Source: Lichenicola sp964245345 (GTDB lineage Bacteria; Pseudomonadota; Alphaproteobacteria; Acetobacterales; Acetobacteraceae). From it: 32,784 nt of DNA. A program made the position numbers and the translations under genes. The stretch covers positions 1 to 32,784 of the forward strand of contig CAXTMS010000016.1 of assembly GCA_964245345.1 (NCBI GenBank), given 5' to 3'. How positions within the stretch are numbered: position 1 is the stretch's first letter; each line of letters begins with the position of its first letter. The notes under the pieces are model-generated. The model was not told the origin of the DNA. It worked only from the letters and a program-made list of their open reading frames with translations, and did no database searches. This document shows positions 1-7,141 of the stretch, in pieces.

Positions 1-865
1 TGACCCGCGTGAAGGCGGTGCTGAAGGCACTCTCGGTGTCATAGGCGAGCGACCGGGAGATGACCGAGATCGAGTCGGCGGTGTTGGCCAGCCGGTCCCC
101 GGCCAGCCGCATCCGCCAGCGCGTCAGGTAGTCCATCGGCGGAACGCCGACCGTCTGCCTGAACCGGAGCGCGAAGCTCGATCGCGACATGCCGGCATGC
201 CCGGCGAGCTCCCCCAGGGTCCAGCGGCGTCCCGGGTCGTCGTGCATCGCGCCGATCGCCGCCCGCATCCGCTTGTCGGCCAGCGCGAACAGCCAGCCCA
301 CCCCGCCCTGCCCGTCCGCCAGGTGCAGCCGCAGCGCCTGCACCAGCATCATGATGGCCAGATGCTGCGCCACCAGCACGCTGCCCGGCTGCGGGTCGCG
401 CAGCTCCTGCTTCATCCGCTCCAGCGACCAGCGCATCGCCGCCCGGTCCGCTTCGGTCCGGATGTGCACCACCGGCGGCAGCATCGCCAGCAGCACGCCG
501 GCATGATCGCCGGCCAGGGCGAAGTGGCCGCCCACCGCGGAGAACGCGCCGCCGCCGTTGACCACCGCGATGCCGCCGTTGGACCGCACGGGAAACATCG
601 TGGCGGCCTCGACCGGCGGGAGGGCCAGGTCGCTGGCGAGGCGGAACGGCCAGCCGCGCGGCAGCAGGAAGCAGTCTCCGGTCCCGAGCCGGATCGGGTC
701 GGGAACGCCGTCCATCGACAGCCAGCACTCGCCGGACGCCACGGCGTAGCACTTGATGCCCACGTGCTGGCCGAAGCGGATCGACCAGGGGGCTCCGGCG
801 TCGAAGCCGCCGACGATGTGGCTGCGCGGCTTCAACAGCGACAGCACGTCCGACAAAGGGTCCAC
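1..865 (-). CDS. AraC-family transcriptional regulator with N-terminal cupin domain (3' end cut by window edge)
   Basis: About 288 codons are visible; the frame is still open at base 1, so the last part of the second helix-turn-helix region is outside. The protein begins MDPLSDVLSLLKPRSH, typical of AraC regulators with a cupin_6-type sensor domain (roughly residues 1-190). Two helix-turn-helix segments follow: one around GELAGHAGMSRSSFALRFRQ and one starting at ISVISRSLAYDTESAFSTAF, near the edge. I chose the GTG at 863-865 because the family N-terminus starts here; the ATG visible further upstream is in another frame. The gene is divergent from the dehydrogenase at 991 with about 125 bases between them, the usual arrangement for a regulator and its target. 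That target relation and the inducer are inference. Confidence 0.9.
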   Translation of the reverse strand, partial: MDPLSDVLSLLKPRSHIVGGFDAGAPWSIRFGQHVGIKCYAVASGECWLSMDGVPDPIRLGTGDCFLLPRGWPFRLASDLALPPVEAATMFPVRSNGGIAVVNGGGAFSAVGGHFALAGDHAGVLLAMLPPVVHIRTEADRAAMRWSLERMKQELRDPQPGSVLVAQHLAIMMLVQALRLHLADGQGGVGWLFALADKRMRAAIGAMHDDPGRRWTLGELAGHAGMSRSSFALRFRQTVGVPPMDYLTRWRMRLAGDRLANTADSISVISRSLAYDTESAFSTAFTRV

Positions 866-990
866 AGCCTGTTCCCGGACGATCGCGAAGGTGAACGGGA
901 TCCTGCAGCATGGACCGTCCCGGCGAGGGTTCTATCCTTTGGCCTCGGTCCGGGCAACGGGACCAGGACACCAGCACAGGGACCATGGGA
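866..990. promoter_or_regulatory. Divergent intergenic region between AraC regulator and SDR gene
   Basis: This stretch must contain the start signals of both divergent genes. On the plus strand AGGGA at 978-982 is a ribosome-binding site 8 bases before the ATG at 991. I see no convincing -35/-10 pair or clear inverted repeat that I would call the AraC site. Confidence 0.4.
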
Positions 991-1881
991 ATGCGTGTTT
1001 TCATGACCGGAGCGACCGGCTTTGTCGGTTCCGCCGTTGTCGAAGAACTGGTTGGCGCCGGCCACCAGGTGGTCGGGCTGGCCCGATCAAACGCCGCCGC
1101 CGACGCCCTCGCCGCCGCGGGCGCCGAGACGCACCGGGGCGACCTTGCCGACCTCGACGCGCTGCGCCGCGGCGCGGACGCGTCGGACGGGGTGATCCAT
1201 GCCGGCTTCATCCACGACTTCGCGAACTTCAAGCAAAGCTGCGAGGTCGACCGGCGCGCCATCGAGGCCATGGGCGCCGTGCTCGCCGGCTCGGATCGTC
1301 CGCTGGTCGTCACCTCCGGAACCGGGCTGCTGTCGCCGGGACAGTTGGCCACCGAGGACACCGAGGCGCCGTTCGACCACGCTCTGCCCCGGGTGTCCGA
1401 GCAGGCCGCCTTTTCCGCCGCCTCGGGCGGCGCCCGGGTTGCGGTGGTGCGGCTGCCGCCCTCGGTGCACGGCGACGGCGACCACGGCTTCGTCCCGCTC
1501 CTGATCGGGATCGCGCGGGAAAAGGGGATGGCGGCGTTCATAGGCGACGGGTCCAACCATTGGCCTGCGGTGCATCGCCTCGACGCGGCAAAGGCATACC
1601 GGCTGGTGCTGGAACACGGCGAGGCCGGAGCGTGCTATCACGCGGTCGCGGAGCAAGGGGTGCCGTTCCGGGAGATCGCCGCGGTGATCGGGCGGCGGCT
1701 GGGCGTGCCGGTGGTCAGCACGACGCCGGAGGAAGCGGCCGGCTATTTCGGCTGGTTCACGGGCTTCGCGTCGGTCGACAACCGCGTGTCGAGCCGGAAA
1801 ACCCGGGACGCGCTCGGCTGGGAGCCGACCGGGCCGGGGCTGATCGCCGACATCGACCGGCCGAGCTATTTCGGGAGCTAG
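991..1881 (+). CDS. Atypical short-chain dehydrogenase/epimerase (NAD(P)-binding SDR)
   Basis: This 296-residue protein opens with MRVFMTGATGFVGSAVV. TGATGFVG at residues 7-14 is the TGxxGxxG dinucleotide-binding motif of extended and atypical SDRs. A Rossmann fold is followed by a C-terminal substrate region (GWEPTGPGLIADI near the end, typical of NAD-dependent epimerase-like proteins). The usual YxxxK catalytic pair is not obvious; the corresponding stretch reads PRVSEQAAF, so it is better called atypical SDR than epimerase. ATG 991 is preferred to ATG 985 because AGGGA at 978-982 has normal spacing only to 991. The stop codon lies in the CTAG shared with the opposite gene. Substrate unknown; the divergent AraC gene is its probable regulator. 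Confidence 0.88.
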   Translation: MRVFMTGATGFVGSAVVEELVGAGHQVVGLARSNAAADALAAAGAETHRGDLADLDALRRGADASDGVIHAGFIHDFANFKQSCEVDRRAIEAMGAVLAGSDRPLVVTSGTGLLSPGQLATEDTEAPFDHALPRVSEQAAFSAASGGARVAVVRLPPSVHGDGDHGFVPLLIGIAREKGMAAFIGDGSNHWPAVHRLDAAKAYRLVLEHGEAGACYHAVAEQGVPFREIAAVIGRRLGVPVVSTTPEEAAGYFGWFTGFASVDNRVSSRKTRDALGWEPTGPGLIADIDRPSYFGS

Positions 1882-2372
1882 CCGGTCGCGAAGCCGGCCT
1901 TGCGCAGGCGCGCCACCGCGGTGTCGAGCGCGTTCAGGAACGCCGAGCGGTCCTTCGGCCCGAACGGCTTCGGGCCGCCGGTGACCTGGCCGGTGGCGCG
2001 CAGGTCCTCCAGGAGGTTGCGCGTCGCCAGCGTCATGCCGATCGAGTCCGTGTCGAAGCGGCGGCCGGTCGGCCCCAGCACCTCGGCGCCGTTCTTCACG
2101 CAGGCCGCCGCCAGCGGCACGTCGGCGGTGACCACGACGTCGCCTCGGGTCGCGCGCTCGGCGATCCACCGGTCCGCGACGTCCGGGCCCGCTTCCACCA
2201 CCACCCGCTCGACCAGAGGGGTGCCGGGGATCGCGATCAGGCTGTTCGACACCACAAACACCGGGAGCCGGTAGCGCTCGGCGACCCGGTAGATCTCCGC
2301 CTTGACCGGGCAGGCATCGGCATCGACGAAGACCCGGATCGGGCGTGGCGGCTGATTCGTGGACGCTGGCAT
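1878..2372 (-). CDS. YaiI/YqxD family protein (DUF188, UPF0178)
   Basis: The 164-residue protein contains RVFVDADACPVKAEIYRVA, the hallmark N-terminal motif of the UPF0178/DUF188 family, and later GDVVVTADVPLAAACV and GPKPFGPKDRSAFLNALD, also family-typical. Members have a PIN-like fold with clustered acidic residues, here in the VDADACP stretch, but no firmly established biochemical role, so I assign none. Length matches the family (about 150-165). The ATG at 2372 lies inside a 12-base tandem duplication (2360-2383) and has no strong ribosome-binding site, so the exact first codon is uncertain. The gene converges on the SDR gene and both stops share the CTAG at 1878-1881. Confidence 0.9.
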   Translation of the reverse strand: MPASTNQPPRPIRVFVDADACPVKAEIYRVAERYRLPVFVVSNSLIAIPGTPLVERVVVEAGPDVADRWIAERATRGDVVVTADVPLAAACVKNGAEVLGPTGRRFDTDSIGMTLATRNLLEDLRATGQVTGGPKPFGPKDRSAFLNALDTAVARLRKAGFATG

Positions 2373-2383
2373 GGACGCTGGCT
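2360..2383. repeat. 12-base tandem duplication across the yaiI-type start codon
   Basis: TGGACGCTGGCA at 2360-2371 is followed immediately by TGGACGCTGGCT at 2372-2383, identical at 11 of 12 positions. On the minus strand one copy contributes the first codons (M-P-A-S) of the DUF188 protein and the other forms its immediate 5' leader. Confidence 0.8.
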
Positions 2384-2436
2384 ATCGCACCGGCGCAGGG
2401 TTGAACACCATTCCCTGTCCGGCCGGAGCCGCTCCC

Positions 2437-2775
2437 ATGATCGCCCTGGTCGTGTTCGCTGCCGCAGCCCTGGCCGAGATCGCGGGCTGCTTCTCGTTCT
2501 GGGCGGTCCTGCGCCTGCACCGGTCGGCCTGGTGGCTGTTGCCCGGCCTCGTCGCGCTGCTGCTGTTCGCCGGTCTGCTCACGCGGATCGATGCCGCGGC
2601 GGCCGGCCGGACCTATGCGACCTATGGCGGCGTGTATGTCTGCGCCTCGCTCGCCTGGCTGTGGGCGGTCGAGGGAACACGCCCGGACCGCTGGGACCTG
2701 CTCGGCGCCGCCATCTGCCTGCTCGGTGCCGGCATCATCCTGTTCGGCCCGCGGGACGGCCCGGCAGGGTCGTGA
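2437..2775 (+). CDS. ynfA: YnfA family small membrane protein (UPF0060)
   Basis: The 112-residue protein is almost entirely hydrophobic with four predicted membrane helices (roughly residues 1-22, 32-50, 60-80 and 88-105). It carries the family signatures AALAEIAGCFSFWAVLRLH, GRTYATYGGVYVCASLAWLW and LLGAAICLLGAGII. Family length is about 108. The ATG at 2437 is preceded by GGAGCC at 2425-2430. YnfA proteins resemble half-units of small multidrug-resistance or EamA-type transporters, but a transported substrate cannot be read from sequence. The gene diverges from the DUF188 gene across 64 bases. Its stop lies inside a strong hairpin. Confidence 0.93.
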   Translation: MIALVVFAAAALAEIAGCFSFWAVLRLHRSAWWLLPGLVALLLFAGLLTRIDAAAAGRTYATYGGVYVCASLAWLWAVEGTRPDRWDLLGAAICLLGAGIILFGPRDGPAGS

Positions 2776-2799
2776 CGCCGTTCGTGTCGAAGGCGTCAC
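2772..2799. terminator. Strong hairpin between convergent genes, candidate bidirectional terminator
   Basis: GTGACGCC at 2772-2779 pairs perfectly with GGCGTCAC at 2792-2799. After a one-base bulge, TTCG 2781-2784 pairs with CGAA 2788-2791, leaving a 3-base loop. It starts in the ynfA stop codon and lies 33 bases beyond the stop of the minus-strand gene at 2833. There is no T-run on either side, so intrinsic termination is unproven. Confidence 0.5.
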
Positions 2800-2832
2800 C
2801 GGGCCGGCGGCTTCTGCCAGCCCGTTTCGCCG

Positions 2833-3036
2833 TCAGCGGGTGGTCCCGTTGCTGACGTGGTACAGGATGACCAGCCACGACAGGAGGCTGAGGATCAGCG
2901 CGTAGCGGAACAGCTCGTCGTGCTTCCACGCGATCGGGAACGCTTCCTGGAGCCTGACGAGCAGCGGCCGTGGGGACATGGCTTGCGGCGCATCGGTGGT
3001 GTCCTCGATCGGGTCGCTGGTCGGATCGTCCGGCAT
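2833..3036 (-). CDS. Small one-helix membrane protein of unknown function, downstream of AAA+ gene
   Basis: I do not recognise a family. The 67-residue product starts MPDDPTSDPIED, has an acidic, polar N-terminal half and a single hydrophobic segment near the C-terminus (YALILSLLSWLVILYHV), so it is probably a tail-anchored or single-span membrane protein. ATG 3036 is chosen because AGGGGA at 3041-3046 lies just upstream, while an ATG at 3057 would overlap the preceding gene without such a site. The start follows the AAA+ stop codon (3038-3040) by one base, so the two are almost certainly co-transcribed and translationally coupled. A role as membrane partner of that ATPase is inference. Confidence 0.65.
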   Translation of the reverse strand: MPDDPTSDPIEDTTDAPQAMSPRPLLVRLQEAFPIAWKHDELFRYALILSLLSWLVILYHVSNGTTR

Positions 3037-3037
3037 G

Positions 3038-4195
3038 TCATCCCCTGCCCGCGGCACGCTCTATGTCGGACGCCTCGATCGTGTGCAGGACCTGCTCGGT
3101 GCGCGCCGGCAGACGCATCACCCGCTCGGCATGCGCTTCGCGCGTGCGCTCCCACAGCGTGCGCATGTCGCGCCCGTTGCCGAACCGTGCCCCGCCACGT
3201 CGCAGCATCTGCCGGCAAGCCGCGGCCAGGGCGGCCATGGCGTCGTGGTCCATCCGGAAGCCGTCTGCCTGCGCCTGGTTCCAGAAGATGCGCGACAGCT
3301 CGCCCTCGGAATAGTCCGGAAAGGTGATGGTGCGGGTGAACCGGCTGCGCAGGCCTGGATTGGCGTCCAGGAACCGTTCCATCTCGCCGGTGTAGCCGGC
3401 GACGATGACGCACAAGCGGTCGCGCCTGTCCTCCATCAGCTTGAGCAGCGTGTCGATCGCTTCCCCGCCGAAGTCGCTGCCACCGCCCTTCGGGGCCAGG
3501 GTATAGGCCTCGTCGATGAACAGCACGCCGTCGGTCGCCTGGGCGACCATCTCCTGCACCTTGGGCGCGGTCTGGCCGATGAAGCCGGCCACCAGAGCGG
3601 AACGGTCCGCCTCCACCATGTGGCCGCGACGCAGGTAGCCGTACTCGTGCAGGATCTCGCCCATCAGGCGGGCGACCGTGGTCTTTCCGGTCCCGGGATT
3701 GCCCAGGAACACGCAGTGCAGGGCCGGCACGGTGGCGCGCTGGCCATGCCGGGCGCGCTCGCGCTCCACCTGGAGGCGGTCGACCAGCCGACGTATCTCT
3801 TCCTTGACCTCGCGCAGGCCGATCATCGCGTCGAGCTGCTCGATCGCCGGCGGCCTGGATGGCGGCACCGGTGGCGGCGGCGGCGGCGCAGGTGCGGACG
3901 GGCGGAACGGAGGCGCCGGAGGCGCTCCGGTCGGCGGCGGTGCGGGACGCCGGGTCTCGCGCTGCCGCTCCACCAGCGTCCTGGCGGTGGTCCGGCCATA
4001 CTCGACCACGCGCCTGCCGTACTGCGTCGGCGCCGGAGGCCCCGCCACCGCGACGCGGTGCAGGCGGAGGCCGGCAAACACCAGGGATGCCGGCGCGATC
4101 ACCCAGGCCAGGGTTTGAAAGATCGAGATGAACAGGCTCAGCGCCAGCAGCGCCAGCACGACGGTGAACAGCCAGATGAGCGGGGACTTCGTCAT
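3038..4195 (-). CDS. Membrane-anchored AAA+ ATPase, CbbX/CfxQ (SpoVK-like) type
   Basis: The 385-residue protein has four parts in order. First come two closely spaced hydrophobic segments (about residues 5-27 and 30-45). A charged linker follows, then a proline-rich stretch (about 84-117). A CbxX/CfqX-type AAA+ domain runs from about 118 to the end. Walker A is GNPGTGKTT (165-173), Walker B VLFIDEA (224-230), sensor region VAGYT (265-269), and arginines in GLRSRFTRT are candidate arginine fingers. GFIGQTAPK (204-212) matches the aromatic pore loop of CbbX, with Phe for the usual Tyr. CbbX itself is soluble and remodels RuBisCO; this protein is membrane-tethered and no RuBisCO genes are nearby, so the target is unknown. 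A purine-rich site (GGAAAGGCGG) lies just upstream of ATG 4195. The next gene begins one base after its stop. Confidence 0.92.
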   Translation of the reverse strand: MTKSPLIWLFTVVLALLALSLFISIFQTLAWVIAPASLVFAGLRLHRVAVAGPPAPTQYGRRVVEYGRTTARTLVERQRETRRPAPPPTGAPPAPPFRPSAPAPPPPPPVPPSRPPAIEQLDAMIGLREVKEEIRRLVDRLQVERERARHGQRATVPALHCVFLGNPGTGKTTVARLMGEILHEYGYLRRGHMVEADRSALVAGFIGQTAPKVQEMVAQATDGVLFIDEAYTLAPKGGGSDFGGEAIDTLLKLMEDRRDRLCVIVAGYTGEMERFLDANPGLRSRFTRTITFPDYSEGELSRIFWNQAQADGFRMDHDAMAALAAACRQMLRRGGARFGNGRDMRTLWERTREAHAERVMRLPARTEQVLHTIEASDIERAAGRG

Positions 4196-4275
4196 TCGGC
4201 CGCCTTTCCATGAGCGGTTCAGCGAGGACCCGGATCAGCCTGGCACGGAACGTCCGATCGACGCGCACGATAGCC

Positions 4276-4308
4276 GGCGGTCCAGCCCTGTCCAGGGGAT
4301 CGACCGCC
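4276..4308. terminator. Hairpin downstream of gntK, candidate operon end
   Basis: GGCGGTC at 4276-4282 pairs with GACCGCC at 4302-4308, and inside it CCCT 4286-4289 pairs with AGGG 4294-4297. It lies about 52 bases beyond the gluconokinase stop on the minus strand and upstream of the AAA+ gene. No T-run follows, so it could be a transcript-stabilising stem or factor-dependent end rather than an intrinsic terminator. Confidence 0.35.
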
Positions 4309-4359
4309 ATCCAACGGGATGCTCGTCCGCCGGCGAAGCCACGCGTCGGTCCGTGCCGT

Positions 4360-4884
4360 TCATGCTTGGCTTTCCAGCCGCTCCAGCACGTCCTTCAGGG
4401 TGCCGGCGACCGTGTCCTCCGCCACCACCTTAATGACCTGCTCGGTGCCGCCCGGCTCCTCCAGCGTGCGGAGCTGGGTCGGGAGCAGGCTGCTCGGCAT
4501 GTAATGGTGGGTGCGCCGGTCGAGCCGCTGCTTGAGCACCGCTTCCGGCACCTTGAGGTAGAGGAACCACACGTCGTCCAGGCCCTGCGACAGGACTTCC
4601 CGGTAGGAGCGCTTCAACGCCGAGCAGGTCAGGATGCCTGGCTCGTGCGCGTCGTGGCGGGCGCGTATCCAGCCGGCGCAGGTCGCGAGCCACGGCGCGC
4701 GGTCGGTATCGTCGAGCGGGATGCCGCTGCGCATCTTGTCCACGTTGGCCGGCGGGTGCAGCTCGTCGCCTTCCTGGAACTTCCAGCCCAGCGTGTCCTG
4801 CAGGCCGAGCGCCACGCTGGACTTGCCCGAACCGGACACCCCCATCACCACCAGGATCCGCGGTCGCACCATCGGTTCGGTCAT
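4360..4884 (-). CDS. gntK: Gluconokinase
   Basis: The 174-residue enzyme phosphorylates D-gluconate with ATP to 6-phosphogluconate. The P-loop is GVSGSGKSS (15-23). GDELHPPANVDKM, PLDDTDRAPWL and CSALKRSYR follow in the order and spacing of GntK-type gluconate kinases, and the length is normal. The ATG at 4884 overlaps the rpiA stop as ATGA (4881-4884), indicating translational coupling. A second ATG at 4872 would also leave an intact P-loop, so the start is uncertain by four codons. As the last gene of the pentose-phosphate cluster it feeds gluconate, a common periplasmic oxidation product in acetic acid bacteria, into 6-phosphogluconate metabolism. Confidence 0.95.
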   Translation of the reverse strand: MTEPMVRPRILVVMGVSGSGKSSVALGLQDTLGWKFQEGDELHPPANVDKMRSGIPLDDTDRAPWLATCAGWIRARHDAHEPGILTCSALKRSYREVLSQGLDDVWFLYLKVPEAVLKQRLDRRTHHYMPSSLLPTQLRTLEEPGGTEQVIKVVAEDTVAGTLKDVLERLESQA

Positions 4885-5573
4885 CTCCGTTCGAGGCGCT
4901 GCACGCCGCCCGCCCCGGCCACCAACGCGAGCGAGGCGCGGTTGATGAACAGCCCGCATTCGAACACGCCGACGATGGCACGGATTGCCGCCTCCGTGTC
5001 CGCCGGGTCGGCGAGCGGGGCGAAGGCGCAGTCGAGGATCATGTTGCCCCCGTCGGTGACGAACAGCGCGCCGCCGCGGTCCCGCCGCGGCGTGGGCGTC
5101 GCGCCCAGCAGGCCAAGCTGCCGTGCGGCCGATTCCCAGCCGAACGACGACACCTCGACCGGAACGGGGGAATGGACAGCGAGCCGGTCCACCAGCTTGC
5201 TGTCGTCCGCGACCACCACCAGGCGCCGCGACGATGCCGCCACGATCTTCTCGCGCAGCAACGCGCCGCCAAGCCCCTTGACCAGGTTCAGCGTGCCGCG
5301 CTCGATCTCGTCGGCGCCGTCGATGGTGAGGTCGATCTCGGAATGGTCGGCGAAGCCGGCGATGGGGATGCCGAGCCCGCGCGCCTGCGCCTCGCTGCGC
5401 TTCGAGGTGGGGATGCCGACGAAACGCAGGCCTTCCCGCACCCGCTCACCCAGGCTGTCGATCACGCATTGGGCGGTGGAGCCGGTGCCGAGCCCCACCA
5501 CCATGCCGTCCTCGACCAGCCGGGCGGCTTCCGCGCCGACCTGTCGTTTCAGCGCCTGCGCCGGGTCATCCAC
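4881..5573 (-). CDS. rpiA: Ribose-5-phosphate isomerase A
   Basis: The 230-residue enzyme interconverts ribulose-5-phosphate and ribose-5-phosphate. Visible motifs are GLGTGSTA (27-34, phosphate-binding loop), DLTIDGADE (81-89, with the catalytic-region aspartates) and KGLGGALLREK (99-109, with the catalytic glutamate region), then FVTDGGNMILD. These match RpiA rather than RpiB, and the length is close to the usual 219-235. The start is GTG at 5573, overlapping the pgl stop region by 8 bases; no strong ribosome-binding site is visible, consistent with reinitiation after pgl. Its stop overlaps the gntK start. Confidence 0.96.
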   Translation of the reverse strand: MDDPAQALKRQVGAEAARLVEDGMVVGLGTGSTAQCVIDSLGERVREGLRFVGIPTSKRSEAQARGLGIPIAGFADHSEIDLTIDGADEIERGTLNLVKGLGGALLREKIVAASSRRLVVVADDSKLVDRLAVHSPVPVEVSSFGWESAARQLGLLGATPTPRRDRGGALFVTDGGNMILDCAFAPLADPADTEAAIRAIVGVFECGLFINRASLALVAGAGGVQRLERR

Positions 5574-6309
5574 GGGATGCGGATCCGGCGGCGGCCTGGT
5601 CCAGCGCCCAGATCAGCTCGCCCTCGGTCGTGACGTGCGTGGACGGCAGCGTTGCGTCCCCGCCGCGCACCTTGGCCACCACCTCGGCCTTGCCCGCGCC
5701 GGCGACCAGGAACAGCACGACCCGGCTGCTGTTGATCGCCGGGTAGGTCAGGGTCAGGCGCGTGTGCGGCGCGTCGTGCGGCACGCAGGACGCGACCCAG
5801 GCGTCGCGTTCGGCCAGCACGTCGGTGCCGGGAAACAGCGAGGCGGTATGCCCGTTCTCGCCCAGCCCGAGCAGCACCACGTCGAACAAGGGACGGCCCG
5901 GCTGCAGCGTTTCCGAGCCGTACTCCACCTGCAGCTCGCGCTGGTACCGGCGCGCCGCGTCGGCCGGATCCCCGTCGGTCGGCATGCGGTGCACCGAGCC
6001 GGGCGGCACCGGCACGTGCGACAGCATCGCCAGGTTGGCCAGACGATAGTTGCTGGACTCGTCGCCCGGCGGCACGAAGCGCTCGTCGCCGAAGAACAGC
6101 TGCACCCGGTTCCAGGGGAACCGCTCGGCGTGGCTGCCGCCGGCCAGGATCTCGTAGAGGCGCTTGGGCGTCGAGCCGCCGGACAGGGCGACGATGAACG
6201 GGCCGTCGCTCGCCAGCGCGCGGTCGAGAAGGAAGTCCGCCGCATATTGCGCGACCGCTTCGGCATCCTCGAGCACCTCCACCCGGCCGGTGGTGGCGTC
6301 GCTGCTCAT
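5566..6309 (-). CDS. pgl: 6-phosphogluconolactonase
   Basis: The 247-residue enzyme hydrolyses 6-phosphoglucono-lactone to 6-phosphogluconate, the step after zwf. It belongs to the DevB/NagB-like family: FIVALSGGSTPKRLYEIL in the first third, FFGDERFVPPGDESSNYRL in the middle, and LLGLGENGHTASLFPG containing the family signature around the active-site histidine. ATG 6309 is chosen over further upstream codons because GAGAGGAA precedes it and the family N-terminus fits. The start overlaps the stop of the preceding phosphatase gene as ATGA (6306-6309), and its own end overlaps rpiA by 8 bases. Confidence 0.96.
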   Translation of the reverse strand: MSSDATTGRVEVLEDAEAVAQYAADFLLDRALASDGPFIVALSGGSTPKRLYEILAGGSHAERFPWNRVQLFFGDERFVPPGDESSNYRLANLAMLSHVPVPPGSVHRMPTDGDPADAARRYQRELQVEYGSETLQPGRPLFDVVLLGLGENGHTASLFPGTDVLAERDAWVASCVPHDAPHTRLTLTYPAINSSRVVLFLVAGAGKAEVVAKVRGGDATLPSTHVTTEGELIWALDQAAAGSASRG

Positions 6310-7124
6310 CGTTCCTCTCCCAACACGTAGCGCTCGACCGCCTTGGCGAAGCCTTCCTCCTCGGAGGAGTCGCTCACATGGGTGGCGGCCTGCTTCACCT
6401 CGTCGCTGGATTGCCCCATCGCGATCGACAGGCCGCTTCGCCTGAACATCAGCACGTCGTTGGGCTGGTCGCCGAGGGTGGCGATCTCCGCCGCCTTGAC
6501 GCCGAGCATGCGCTCCAGGCTCGCGACCACGTCGCCCTTGTTGGCTTGGCGGTGCGTCACGTCGAGGTAGTACGGCTGCGAGCGCGCCGCGGAGGCGCTG
6601 TCGCCGAGCGCCTGCTGCGCGTCGCGCTCGACGGTCTTCATCAGCTCCAGGTCGTCGCTGACGCCGACGATCTTCACCGCCGAGTCGAGCGCCGCGCCGA
6701 AGTCGCTGACGACCTTCGGCGCGAACTTCACCGTCCACTGCTCGCGATCGACGTGCGGCCCCTTGGCGTCCGGCACCAGCCAGTCCTCGCCGCTGTAGAC
6801 CCAGACGTCGACCTTGTGGTCGCGCAGCACCTGCACGGTCTGGTCCGCCGCCTTGCGCGGCAGCGTCTTCGCCTCGATGATCGACAGGTCGGGACGCACG
6901 AACAGCCCGCCGTTGAACCCGGCGATCGGCTCGCTGATCCCCAGCGGCTCGATCAGCATGTTCATCCCCTTCGGCGGCCGTCCGCTGGTGACGGCGAAGC
7001 GGATGCCGCGCTCGCGCAGGGCGCGCACCGCGCGGATCGCCCGCTCGGTGAGGATCTTCTCCTTTGTCACCAGCGTGCCGTCCACATCGGCCAGCACCAG
7101 GCTGATCTTCATCGGTTCGGCCAT
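6306..7124 (-). CDS. HAD-superfamily phosphatase, Cof type (second of a tandem pair)
   Basis: The 272-residue protein has all HAD hydrolase motifs: LADVDGTLV with nucleophile D13 and acid/base D15, VTSGRPP (46-52), a lysine in QANKG (motif III, about K197) and GDQPND (218-223). The inserted cap and the AGFNGG and YLDVTH segments place it in the Cof/YidA-like type IIB group, which dephosphorylate sugar phosphates and related small molecules. AAGGA about 9 bases before ATG 7124 supports this start; ATG 7112 is an alternative. It is a clear paralogue of its upstream neighbour, 17 bases away. Lying between zwf and pgl it probably acts on a sugar-phosphate, perhaps as a repair or overflow phosphatase, but the substrate is unknown. 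Confidence 0.92.
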   Translation of the reverse strand: MAEPMKISLVLADVDGTLVTKEKILTERAIRAVRALRERGIRFAVTSGRPPKGMNMLIEPLGISEPIAGFNGGLFVRPDLSIIEAKTLPRKAADQTVQVLRDHKVDVWVYSGEDWLVPDAKGPHVDREQWTVKFAPKVVSDFGAALDSAVKIVGVSDDLELMKTVERDAQQALGDSASAARSQPYYLDVTHRQANKGDVVASLERMLGVKAAEIATLGDQPNDVLMFRRSGLSIAMGQSSDEVKQAATHVSDSSEEEGFAKAVERYVLGEER

Positions 7125-7141
7125 CGCATCCGGTCCTTGTT

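Noticed and set aside
39..1556. Minus-strand frame of about 505 codons overlapping the AraC and SDR genes
   Set aside because: The AraC protein reads in another minus-strand frame with full family similarity, and this frame gives Arg/Ala-rich nonsense.
753..2855. Plus-strand frame of about 700 codons over the SDR, DUF188 and YnfA genes
   Set aside because: It is very Arg-rich and without motifs, and it covers three recognisable genes in other frames.
3038..4195. Calling the AAA+ protein a RuBisCO activase (CbbX)
   Set aside because: It has N-terminal membrane segments and a proline-rich linker absent from CbbX, and no RuBisCO or Calvin-cycle-specific gene is in the window.
2895..4310. Second minus-strand frame of about 471 codons over the AAA+ gene
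   Set aside because: It is frame-shifted relative to the AAA+ gene, which carries intact Walker motifs.
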